Part shown: positions 1-5,515 of the stretch, piece by piece | How positions within the stretch are numbered: position 1 is the stretch's first letter | How the letters are laid out: the number at the start of each line of letters is the position of its first letter | Assembly (NCBI GenBank): GCA_038205115.1 | Contig: JBBRCE010000109.1 | Location: 1 to 5,655, forward strand | DNA length: 5,655 bases | Reading direction: 5' to 3' | Source of the DNA: JBBRCE01 sp038205115 | Lineage (GTDB): Bacteria; Planctomycetota; Planctomycetia; Pirellulales; JBBRCE01 | Translations under genes and position numbers: made by a program | Notes under the pieces: generated by a model | Told to the model about the DNA's origin: nothing | Seen by the model: only the letters and a program-made list of their open reading frames with translations | Databases searched by the model: none

Positions 1-1
1 A

Positions 2-100
2 ACAGGCCGCAAAGCAACCGCGGAGTTTCTGGACAACAGCCCAATCCGCTACAATACCTTCCTACCACAACTCAATTACACCGCTCCCCGGTTCGACTGA
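2..100 (+). CDS. C-terminal end of an unidentified protein (partial, cut by window edge)
   Basis: One plus-strand frame is open from the first bases to a TGA at 98-100 and gives 32 residues, beginning TGRKATAEFLDNSPIR and ending NYTAPRFD. All minus-strand frames here contain stops. Two other plus frames are also open to the edge (stops at 103-105 and 138-140), but their translations look less like protein: one is rich in Gln, Pro and Thr, and the other runs straight through the repeat at 115-137. I do not recognise the family, and the fragment is too short to assign a function. If real, this gene converges on the DUF502 gene, with about 200 bp of repeat-containing sequence between the two stops. 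The reading frame choice is an inference from composition only. Confidence 0.4.
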   Translation, partial: TGRKATAEFLDNSPIRYNTFLPQLNYTAPRFD

Positions 101-114
101 TATGAGTCAAAAGC

Positions 115-137
115 GGAAGTTATTTTTCGGCTGTTCC
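115..137 (+). repeat. 23-bp repeat, copy 1 (direct orientation)
   Basis: This copy starts GGAAGTTATTTTTCGG and ends GTTCC. It differs from copies 2 and 3 only at 131-132, which read CT instead of TC. Similarity to copy 3 extends outward by one base on the left (C) and three on the right (TAA), giving about 27 matched positions with two differences. It lies in the convergent intergenic region, just after the stop of the left-edge gene. Confidence 0.9.
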
Positions 138-169
138 TAAGTGAGTTTCTGTCGGAATTAACGCTCTAA

Positions 170-192
170 GGAACGACCGAAAAATAACTTCC
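170..192 (-). repeat. 23-bp repeat, copy 2 (inverted orientation)
   Basis: On the plus strand it reads GGAACGACCGAAAAATAA followed by CTTCC, the exact reverse complement of copy 3 and the reverse complement of copy 1 with two mismatches. It can therefore pair with either neighbour: with copy 1 across a 32-nt spacer, or with copy 3 across a 54-nt spacer. It is preceded by TAA at 167-169. Confidence 0.9.
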
Positions 193-240
193 TCTGAGTG
201 AGACGCCCGCTGCTCGTGATAGCGCGCGTCGACCCGAACG

Positions 241-286
241 AAAAACGGAAGTTATTTTTCGGTCGTTCCTAAATATTGACTTCCGC
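241..286 (-). terminator. Probable intrinsic terminator of the DUF502 gene
   Basis: Read on the minus strand, about 16 nt after the DUF502 stop, CGGAAGT (285-279) pairs with ACTTCCG (252-246) in seven base pairs. Inside this, TATTT pairs with AAATA after a 3-nt CAA bulge, leaving a loop of about 13 nt. Five T residues (245-241) follow the stem directly. Position, stem and T-tract fit a rho-independent terminator, although the bulge and A/T-rich inner stem make it modest. Most of the hairpin is built from repeat copy 3. Confidence 0.45.
247..269 (+). repeat. 23-bp repeat, copy 3 (direct orientation)
   Basis: This copy is identical over 23 bp to the reverse complement of copy 2 and is followed by TAA at 270-272. 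It lies about 33 bp beyond the stop codon of the DUF502 gene. Its GGAAGT end takes part in the terminator-like hairpin described separately. Confidence 0.9.
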
Positions 287-302
287 ATGTCTTTTGGCGC
301 TT

Positions 303-1226
303 CTACGAACGCGTTTCGATCGCTACCGACTGTTGCTTCGTCTCCATCAACTCCGGCAACTGATGCGGCGGCACGATCACACCGCAACTCAGGACGTACT
401 GACAGGCTTGCTCGATGGTGAGTTTCAAATCCACCACCTGGCTGCGCGGCACCATTCGGGTGTTGCCAGTGAAGGGCATGGGCAACGTCGGAAACAGCAC
501 GCTGAGCATCGGTTGTTCTGTCGCCAGACTCACGGCGGCCATGCCATCGCCGGTCACAAACGCGACCGTCCAAACGCCTTCGCACGGATATTGCACCGCC
601 ACCACTCGATTGAACTTCACGGCGTTTTCATTAAGCATGTAATCGGTAACCTGCTTTACCGCGGCGTAAACGCCTCGCACCAGCGGCAAGCGATGAATGA
701 TCTGCTCGATCAAATTCCAGAAAAATCGACCCACGCCCGCGGCAAAAATGCGGCCCAGAACGTACATCACCAGCACAAAAGCGGCCGCCACGGCCGGCAG
801 CAAAAAGTACGATCGCAAATAGGCAATTTCGACATACTGCCGATAAATGCCCAGCCCCGTGGCCGCGATTTTGGCGCTGCCCAATTCTTTTTCGACCGTG
901 GCGTAGACTGAAAGCGGCACAAACTGCACGTTGGCCCCGTGCCGCAATTGCTTGTACTGCTTGCCTTGGCTCTCGAACACCGTGTCGTTACGCGTGACCT
1001 TGGCATCAGGCAGTGTCGTCCGCACATCAGCCAAGCTGCGGGCTAAAACTTCACGCGTGGCGGCACTGAGCGGTTCAATGACATACCGCGTGACAGTTTG
1101 GAAAATCCAAACCAGAATCACAATCGTCAGCAGCGGCGGCAAAACCACCGCCAATCCGCGGAGCACCGCGGCCAGAAAAGGCCGAGAACTTTTCGAGGGC
1201 AGAGAAGATGTGATTGGACTAGACAT
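303..1226 (-). CDS. DUF502 family membrane protein
   Basis: The 307-residue protein starts at the ATG complementary to 1224-1226. No Shine-Dalgarno sequence is visible. It has two hydrophobic helices, at about residues 23-46 and 140-164. After the second come the hallmarks of DUF502, a family that also includes the plant COV (continuous vascular ring) proteins: RLPLVRGVYAAVKQV at 179-193, FVTGDG at 223-228, and a C-terminal stretch LFPTLPMPFTGNTRMVPRS at 244-262 running on to CGVIVPP at 281-287. Family members are inner-membrane proteins of unknown biochemical role. Odd here is the roughly 90-residue stretch between the two helices (about 50-140). Typical bacterial DUF502 proteins, as I remember them, are near 200 residues with a short loop. 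The gene lies 140 bp downstream of proS on the same strand, so co-transcription is possible, but a separate promoter is also plausible. Family assignment is confident. No function can be assigned. Confidence 0.88.
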   Translation of the reverse strand: MSSPITSSLPSKSSRPFLAAVLRGLAVVLPPLLTIVILVWIFQTVTRYVIEPLSAATREVLARSLADVRTTLPDAKVTRNDTVFESQGKQYKQLRHGANVQFVPLSVYATVEKELGSAKIAATGLGIYRQYVEIAYLRSYFLLPAVAAAFVLVMYVLGRIFAAGVGRFFWNLIEQIIHRLPLVRGVYAAVKQVTDYMLNENAVKFNRVVAVQYPCEGVWTVAFVTGDGMAAVSLATEQPMLSVLFPTLPMPFTGNTRMVPRSQVVDLKLTIEQACQYVLSCGVIVPPHQLPELMETKQQSVAIETRS

Positions 1227-1306
1227 CGGCGGCCGACGAATTGCTGTAGTTGTGATTCCTCATCGCCGCTGGCATGCCGCCAACATGCCCGAGACGCTTC
1301 GGACTC

Positions 1307-1315
1307 TTTATACCA
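1307..1315 (-). promoter_or_regulatory. Candidate extended -10 promoter for the DUF502 gene
   Basis: In the 140-bp gap between proS and the DUF502 gene, the minus strand reads TGGTATAAA. This is a TATAAA box (1312-1307) preceded by a TGn extended -10 element. There is no good -35 hexamer at 16-18 bp; TTGTCC lies about 21 bp upstream. A start about 7 bp beyond the box would give a leader of roughly 75 nt before the ATG. The gap also holds a short dyad (GACAA at 1335-1339 with TTGTC at 1356-1360), too weak to call a proS terminator. This rests on sequence resemblance to the sigma-70 consensus only. Confidence 0.28.
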
Positions 1316-1366
1316 CGCTCGGGCGGCCGCAAAGGACAAATGTCATGAAAAGCCGTTGTCGAGCAA

Positions 1367-3112
1367 CTACGCCTGCTCTTCGGCCAACCGGGCTTGTACC
1401 AGTTTGGCAACAGCATCGGCCGCGCCGGCCAGCGGAATCATTTCGGCTTCTGCCTTGGTTCGCCACTTCAATTCCAATTGGCCTTCTTTCAAACCGCGAT
1501 CGCCCACCACCACGCGGAGCGGAATGCCAATCAAGTCGGCGTCTTTGAATTTGACGCCCGGACGCTGGTCGCGGTCGTCCAACAAAACGTCCACGCCGGC
1601 CGACTGCAGTTCAGCATACAGTTTTTCGGCTGCCGCCAGCACGTCGGCCTGCTTGACGTTCAGCGGGGTGACAATCACTTGATACGGCGCGAGACTCATC
1701 GGCCAGACGATGCCGTTTTCGTCATGCAGCGTTTCGACCAGGCCCGCGATGATCCGGTTGACGCCAATTCCGTAGCAGCCCATGATCACGGCGTGCTGTT
1801 TTTCTTGAGCGTCCAAAAACCGTGCGTCGAGCGCCTCGGAATACTTGGTGCCCAGCTTGAAGACGTGTCCGACTTCAATGGCGTGACGCATTTCCAACGT
1901 GCCGGCGCAACGCGGACACGGATCGCCGGCGGCCGCGTTACGAAGATCGGCCAGCCGCGACGCATCCAACTGGTAATCACGACCGAAGTTGACGCCCACG
2001 TAGTGAAAATCTTTTTCGTTGGCGCCGGTAATTGCGTTTTCGAGGGCAGCCACGTCGTGATCGGCCCAGACGTTGGCCTGCAAATTGACCGGACCAGCAA
2101 ACCCAACTGGCGCGCCGGTCACTTTTTCGATCACATCCGGCTCGGCCAGTTCGAGCTTCTTTGCGCCTAGTGCGCGGCGAATTTTGCCTTCGTTCGCTTC
2201 ATGATCGCCGCGAACCAACACCACCACCGGCTGACCGTCGGCGAGGTAGATCAAGGTTTTGATCATCTTGTGCGGCTTGCATTTGAGCAGTTTGCTGACT
2301 TGCTCGATGCTGCCCACGTTTGGTGTGCTGACCTTGGTCAGCGGCTTTTGATTGGCGGCCTCGGTCTGATCCGTCGCCACGCGGGTGCCGGTTTCCGCCC
2401 GCTCAAGATTGGCGGCATAGCCGCAGGCCGCGCAGTGGGCGATGCTGTCTTCGCCATTGTCGGCCAGCACCATGAACTCGTGACTGGCATCGCCGCCGAT
2501 CGGGCCGCTCTCCGCCTCGACTGGCAAATACGCCAGCCCACATCGCTTGAAAATTCGGCAATACGCGGCGTACATGGTGTCGTAGCTTTTGTTCAGACCT
2601 TCGACCGTGCTGTCGAAGCTGTAAGCGTCTTTCATCAGAAATTCGCTGGTTCGCAGCACGCCAAACCGCGGACGTTCTTCGTTGCGAAACTTGGTTTGAA
2701 TTTGATACAGCGTGATCGGTAATTGGCGATAGCTATTGATATGCTTGGCGACAATGTCCGTCACCACTTCTTCATGCGTGGGGCCGAGCGCTAATTGCAC
2801 GGTCTTATTCTGGCGGCGTACCGAAAACTTGATCAGCACGTTGCCAAACGCCTCGACGCGGTTGGTACGCTCCCAAAGCGAGATCGGCGTCAGGGCTGGC
2901 ATCAAGACTTCGGCAGCGCCGGCCCGATCCATCTCCTCGCGCACGATTCGCTCGGCCTTGCGCAGGCTCCGCAACCCCAAAGGCAAATAACTGTAGGCGC
3001 CGGCCATCAATTGGCCGACCAGACCTGCCCGCAGCATCAACACGTGGCTGGGGATTTCTGCGCCTTCGGGCGTTTCCTTCATCGTCGGAATAAGCGTTTG
3101 ACTCCAGCGCAC
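1367..3112 (-). CDS. proS: Proline--tRNA ligase (prolyl-tRNA synthetase), bacterial type with INS editing domain
   Basis: This cytoplasmic class II enzyme charges tRNA-Pro with proline using ATP (EC 6.1.1.15). The 581 residues match the usual bacterial-type length of about 570. The N-terminus MRWSQTLIPT is the standard family start. Motif 1 lies around 61-76, GPTHEE at 110-115, motif 2 (FRNEERPRFGVLRTSEFLMK) at 142-161, and motif 3 (GCYGIGVNRIIAG) at 445-457. Between motifs 2 and 3 is the YbaK-like INS domain (about 221-391), which in this family removes mischarged alanine. It keeps the KT lysine near residue 285 and the GFAGP form of the GxxxP loop at 337-341, so editing is probably active. 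CPRC at 399-402 begins the stretch leading into motif 3. The anticodon-binding HGTP domain occupies about 475-576. The GTG start at 3112-3110 is chosen because AAAGGA lies 6 nt upstream and because the homology begins there; a TTG 27 bp upstream is unnecessary. The gene diverges from mobA. Confidence 0.97.
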   Translation of the reverse strand: MRWSQTLIPTMKETPEGAEIPSHVLMLRAGLVGQLMAGAYSYLPLGLRSLRKAERIVREEMDRAGAAEVLMPALTPISLWERTNRVEAFGNVLIKFSVRRQNKTVQLALGPTHEEVVTDIVAKHINSYRQLPITLYQIQTKFRNEERPRFGVLRTSEFLMKDAYSFDSTVEGLNKSYDTMYAAYCRIFKRCGLAYLPVEAESGPIGGDASHEFMVLADNGEDSIAHCAACGYAANLERAETGTRVATDQTEAANQKPLTKVSTPNVGSIEQVSKLLKCKPHKMIKTLIYLADGQPVVVLVRGDHEANEGKIRRALGAKKLELAEPDVIEKVTGAPVGFAGPVNLQANVWADHDVAALENAITGANEKDFHYVGVNFGRDYQLDASRLADLRNAAAGDPCPRCAGTLEMRHAIEVGHVFKLGTKYSEALDARFLDAQEKQHAVIMGCYGIGVNRIIAGLVETLHDENGIVWPMSLAPYQVIVTPLNVKQADVLAAAEKLYAELQSAGVDVLLDDRDQRPGVKFKDADLIGIPLRVVVGDRGLKEGQLELKWRTKAEAEMIPLAGAADAVAKLVQARLAEEQA

Positions 3113-3257
3113 CGGAAATCCTTTCGTCGAGACTCGCAAACCAAGGTAAAATGTGGGCTCTAATTATTCGCGTTGCTATCGGTTGCATCCACAACGGGCG
3201 ACTGGCAACGCTTTTCAAGACGCCCGCAGATTTTATCAGGTTCGGACTTTGGACGAA
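3113..3257. promoter_or_regulatory. Divergent intergenic region carrying the proS and mobA promoters
   Basis: The 145 bp between the two starts must hold at least the promoter of mobA, and probably that of proS, because the genes diverge. No hexamer pair close to consensus stands out in either direction. Two dyads are visible: GCGTTGC (3170-3176) with GCAACGC (3205-3211), and CGGGCG (3195-3200) with CGCCCG (3221-3226). They overlap, so they would be alternative structures in a plus-strand leader or possible protein-binding sites. I see no match to a molybdenum cofactor riboswitch or to a T-box. Confidence 0.4.
3119..3124 (-). promoter_or_regulatory. Ribosome binding site that fixes the proS GTG start
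   Basis: The minus strand reads AAAGGA, six nucleotides (TTTCCG) before the GTG. It is the clearest Shine-Dalgarno sequence in the window and decides for the GTG at 3112 over the in-frame TTG at 3139, which lies upstream of this site. Confidence 0.65.
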
Positions 3258-3905
3258 ATGTACCCTCGCCCTGCTTTCGCGGCAATCATTCTGAGCGGCG
3301 GCAAAAGCACGCGGATGGGCAGCGCCAAAAGCGAATTGCTGCTCGACGGCCAGACGCTGTTGCAGCGGACGGTCCGCATATTGGCGACGGTGGCCGAACA
3401 GGTGGTGATCGTTGGAGCCGCCAACTCGCCAGCACCAACATTCACCGAAGAGAGTCGTAAGCTTCCGAAACTGGAATTCGTTTGCGACTCACAACCCGAT
3501 CGTGGTCCGCTGGAAGGGCTGGCGTCCGGCCTGCGGGCGATTTCGAATCGCTGTCAACAGGCGTTTGTCTGCGGTTGCGATTCGCCGCTGCTTTCGTCGG
3601 CTTTCGCATTGCGAATGCTGCAACTGCTAGGCGAGTACGACGCCGCTGCCGCGCGGATCAATGGCCAATTGCATCCACTGGCCGCCGCGTATCGGGTCTC
3701 GATCTTGCCGCGAATTGCCGCCCGGTTGGCGGCCGAGCAACGTTCCCTGCATGGCTTACTGGAAGCGATCAATACCCGTTATGTGCAATCGCACGAACTG
3801 ACAGATGTTGACGCCCATTTGGATTCGCTGCGTAATATCAATCTACCGAGCGATTGGCAGAAATTACTGAGCGAAATTCAAGCCCGTGACCAAGCCCAGC
3901 AGTAA
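3258..3905 (+). CDS. mobA: Molybdenum cofactor guanylyltransferase
   Basis: MobA (EC 2.7.7.77) transfers GMP from GTP to molybdopterin-bound Mo, giving the guanine dinucleotide cofactor used by DMSO-reductase-family enzymes; it acts in the cytoplasm. The 215-residue product has the nucleotidyltransferase signature LSGGKSTRMG at 12-21 with Lys24, then DRGPLEGL at 81-88, CDSP at 107-110 (the metal-binding Asp), HPLAAAYR at 139-146, and the C-terminal NINLPSDW at 193-200. The last resembles the NINTPED-type signature of MobA and argues against the related cytidylyltransferase MocA. E. coli MobA is about 194 residues, so this one is slightly long. The ATG at 3258 is chosen because the family fold starts a few residues later and a weak GGA lies 4 nt upstream. 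An in-frame GTG at 3153 would add 35 residues with no family resemblance. No other Mo-cofactor genes are adjacent. Its stop is 3 bp from that of the facing gene. Confidence 0.93.
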   Translation: MYPRPAFAAIILSGGKSTRMGSAKSELLLDGQTLLQRTVRILATVAEQVVIVGAANSPAPTFTEESRKLPKLEFVCDSQPDRGPLEGLASGLRAISNRCQQAFVCGCDSPLLSSAFALRMLQLLGEYDAAAARINGQLHPLAAAYRVSILPRIAARLAAEQRSLHGLLEAINTRYVQSHELTDVDAHLDSLRNINLPSDWQKLLSEIQARDQAQQ

Positions 3906-3908
3906 ATC

Positions 3909-5462
3909 CTACTGTTGGAATTTGGGCAGTTTTTTGTGGCTGGCGTTTCCAGAATCCGCGGAGTCGTCAATCCAAACTGCCGGCGCCACCATCGAGTCGC
4001 TGGCCATGATCGAAGCTCCTTCACGCAACGGGTTAGCGCGTGATTTGACGGCGGCCTTGGCGGGCGTTACGTCATCGACCCAGGTAGCCGCCGTCACGTC
4101 CGATTTGCGATCCAATTCGACGGCTCGCAGCGGATTCGGGCGTGGCTGCATTTTTGGCGAAGCTGGCGACTGTTCGACATTCGCAGGCTGCGCGTCGGCT
4201 GGCACCGCCGCTTCCGCGTTACGCAACGGATTGGCTCGCGGTTTCACTGCCGGGCGCGATGCCGCGGCCGCCTGTGAGTTCGTAGGCGTCTGCACAGCGG
4301 ACGAACCGGAAGCTGGCGTCATCGCCGCCGGAAGCGCTTCGTAGGCGGCGTTTCGAGCGGCTTGAGTGACCGGCGCGTCCGTAAACGGCGTTGCGGAAGG
4401 CGCAATTTGCATGGCCGGGCCAGCCGGATTCGGCGCCGACTTGGTTGCCGGTGGAAATTGAGACTGCTCGCCGTGTGCGGCGGTGCCAACGGGATTGGAA
4501 TTGAACGCCCGTTGCACTTCGCCGACGGATGGATTGTCGTCGTAATAGGCCGGCGCGATCGGCGTCAGTTGACGCGGCGCGGCCGGCGGTGCTTGCGGCT
4601 TGGGAAGGGCCGTACTAGCGGGCAATTGCGAATTGACCGGATTCATGATCGGTCGCAAGGGTGCAGGCTCGCTAAACCCTGCGGGACGCGCGGTGCCGGT
4701 GGCGGATCCGTTGATTGCGTCCGGAATAATTGTGCCAATCTTCGCGCCTTCATACGATGAATTCGCGGCATGGGCGGGCGAAACAGCGGAACTCGCGCTG
4801 GCGGTGCGATCTTCGCGGAGCGGATTCGGCCGAGCGATTTTCGAAGATGGCGCGCTGGCGGGGGCGACGCTCCCCGAGGATTCGGAATTGTAATTGGGCG
4901 TGAATGGCGCGTTGGCCGTGCCGTAAGTCGAACCAGAAAGATTCGAGCTGCCAGCGCCACGTGGGAGTTGATGGTTCATGCTGCCAAAGGGATTTTCGTC
5001 GGCCCCTTTGTTCGGACCCTTCGGGATCATCGGAGTGCGATCGGGCATTTTTTCGGGCGACCGATCAAGCGTTCGATCCGGCCCAGTCTGTGGAGTAACG
5101 CGCGGGCGATCGAGGATATCCGACTTCGGCCCGCCAAGCGATGGCTGCGAACCGCCGGGACGATCCGTTTCGGTTTCCTTCCGCGGCGCATCGATCGGTG
5201 GCAATCCGATAATTTCCGGGCCGCGGCGCAGGGGCGAATTCGCCGTGCTGCCTGGCCATTGATGCCATTGGGTTTGGTAGAAGCCCCAGGTATCTGTTTT
5301 CGGGACGCAAGGGCAGCCGCAACCGTCGCCGCATTTGCCGATGGCCCCAATTTGAGCCTGAGCCAGCCCAGTGGTCGATAAGCAGACCAGCGCGGCGAAC
5401 AGGGCGCGACGCATCGCAGGTTGTCGTTGGCACATCGTAAATTGTTCCGCGAGCCGACTCAT
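3909..5462 (-). CDS. Secreted Pro/Ala/Ser-rich hypothetical protein with R-(P/A)-N-P-L-R repeats
   Basis: I do not recognise a named family. From the ATG at 5462 the protein has 517 residues. A signal peptide is clear: MRRALFAALVCLSTTGLAQA at 17-36, with a type I site after A-Q-A. Directly after it come a cysteine cluster (KCGDGCGCPC, 43-52) and a Trp-rich motif (TWGFYQTQWHQWPG, 58-71). I remember similar Y-x-T-x-W-x-x-W-P motifs from planctomycete secreted proteins. The rest is low-complexity and probably disordered: a DR-rich stretch (DRP, DRT, DRS, about 100-145), then Pro/Ala/Ser/Asn-rich sequence. The hexapeptide R-(P/A)-N-P-L-R occurs four times, at 211, 409, 441 and 475. The last two head units that each end in W-(V/I)-D-D. 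The mature protein is presumably outside the inner membrane. Alternative starts are the ATG at 5414, directly at the signal peptide, and a GTG at 5516 overlapping the upstream stop. No Shine-Dalgarno sequence decides between them. Confidence 0.75.
   Translation of the reverse strand: MSRLAEQFTMCQRQPAMRRALFAALVCLSTTGLAQAQIGAIGKCGDGCGCPCVPKTDTWGFYQTQWHQWPGSTANSPLRRGPEIIGLPPIDAPRKETETDRPGGSQPSLGGPKSDILDRPRVTPQTGPDRTLDRSPEKMPDRTPMIPKGPNKGADENPFGSMNHQLPRGAGSSNLSGSTYGTANAPFTPNYNSESSGSVAPASAPSSKIARPNPLREDRTASASSAVSPAHAANSSYEGAKIGTIIPDAINGSATGTARPAGFSEPAPLRPIMNPVNSQLPASTALPKPQAPPAAPRQLTPIAPAYYDDNPSVGEVQRAFNSNPVGTAAHGEQSQFPPATKSAPNPAGPAMQIAPSATPFTDAPVTQAARNAAYEALPAAMTPASGSSAVQTPTNSQAAAASRPAVKPRANPLRNAEAAVPADAQPANVEQSPASPKMQPRPNPLRAVELDRKSDVTAATWVDDVTPAKAAVKSRANPLREGASIMASDSMVAPAVWIDDSADSGNASHKKLPKFQQ
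3911..3935 (+). terminator. Weak candidate terminator for mobA inside the 3' end of the facing gene
   Basis: Six bases after the mobA stop, ACTG (3911-3914) can pair with CAGT (3927-3930). Two inner G-U pairs extend the stem and leave a loop of about 8 nt. A run of T residues follows (3930-3935). The stem is short, so this is tentative. It overlaps the last codons of the minus-strand gene, where the A-run encodes two Lys residues near the C-terminus. Confidence 0.3.
3963..4040 (-). repeat. C-terminal repeat unit B (RANPLR ... VWIDD)
   Basis: This unit begins RANPLREGASIMASD and ends VWIDD, 26 residues in all. It matches unit A with about two inserted residues. After it only a short Lys/Gln tail (KKLPKFQQ) remains before the stop. 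Confidence 0.65.
4071..4142 (-). repeat. C-terminal repeat unit A (RPNPLR ... TWVDD)
   Basis: This unit begins RPNPLRAVELDRKSD and ends TWVDD, 24 residues in all. It aligns with unit B immediately downstream: the NPLR head, then SD about ten residues later, then Ala-rich residues and W-(V/I)-D-D. Confidence 0.65.
4221..4238 (-). repeat. NPLR repeat 2 (RANPLR codons)
   Basis: These are the codons of RANPLR, preceded by KP and followed by NAE. They lie 96 bp from the next copy. Codons differ between copies (for example CTC, TTG and CTG for Leu), so the similarity is held at the protein level and is not a recent DNA duplication. Confidence 0.8.
4815..4832 (-). repeat. NPLR repeat 1 (RPNPLR codons)
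   Basis: These are the codons of RPNPLR in the secreted protein, followed by ED. It is the most N-terminal of the four copies and stands alone, about 600 bp from the next. The surrounding protein is rich in Ser and Ala. Confidence 0.8.
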
Positions 5463-5515
5463 AGGGAAACCCGTTTCTGTTTTCGTTGCGGGCAATGACC
5501 GCAAGTTCAACCGCA

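Larger units (their letters stand above)
170..269. mobile_element. Candidate MITE-like element with perfect 23-bp terminal inverted repeats
   Basis: Copies 2 and 3 bound a 100-bp segment with perfect 23-bp terminal inverted repeats (GGAACG at the left end, CGTTCC at the right) and a 54-bp centre that is GC-rich and non-coding. TAA occurs directly outside both ends (167-169 and 270-272), which could be a 3-bp target duplication. Copy 1 outside the left end also carries a trailing TAA, so the TAA might instead belong to the repeat. No transposase is in the window, so any movement would need one supplied from elsewhere. The repeats are plain in the sequence. Calling them a mobile element is inference. 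A REP-like extragenic repeat cluster is the main alternative. Confidence 0.4.

Noticed and set aside
3..140. Alternative left-edge reading frame running into repeat copy 1
   Set aside because: It reads into the repeat and ends in residues encoded by it. The translation is less protein-like than the frame ending at 100.
115..269. Possible small CRISPR array
   Set aside because: There are only three copies, one of them inverted, with spacers of 32 and 54 bp and no cas genes. Inverted orientation is incompatible with an array.
276..911. Long open frame on the plus strand (211 codons)
   Set aside because: It lies entirely opposite the DUF502 gene. Its translation is rich in His, Gln and Arg with no domain, as expected of the antisense of a GC-rich gene.
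1227..1366. Possible proS terminator (GACAA/TTGTC dyad)
   Set aside because: The stem is only five base pairs with a 16-nt loop and no T-run follows, so it is not supported as a terminator.
1394..2170. Open plus-strand frame of 258 codons
   Set aside because: It is antisense to proS, whose identity is secure. The translation shows no recognisable motif.
3113..3139. N-terminal extension of ProS from a TTG at 3139
   Set aside because: The extra nine residues precede the canonical MRWS start, and a good AAAGGA site lies between the TTG and the GTG at 3112.
3153..3257. N-terminal extension of MobA from a GTG at 3153
   Set aside because: The 35 added residues do not resemble the family, whose fold begins at the nucleotide-binding loop just after the ATG at 3258.
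4770..5381. Open plus-strand frame of 203 codons
   Set aside because: It is antisense to the secreted protein. The facing frame has a signal peptide and internal repeats; this one is Arg/Gly-rich with no structure.
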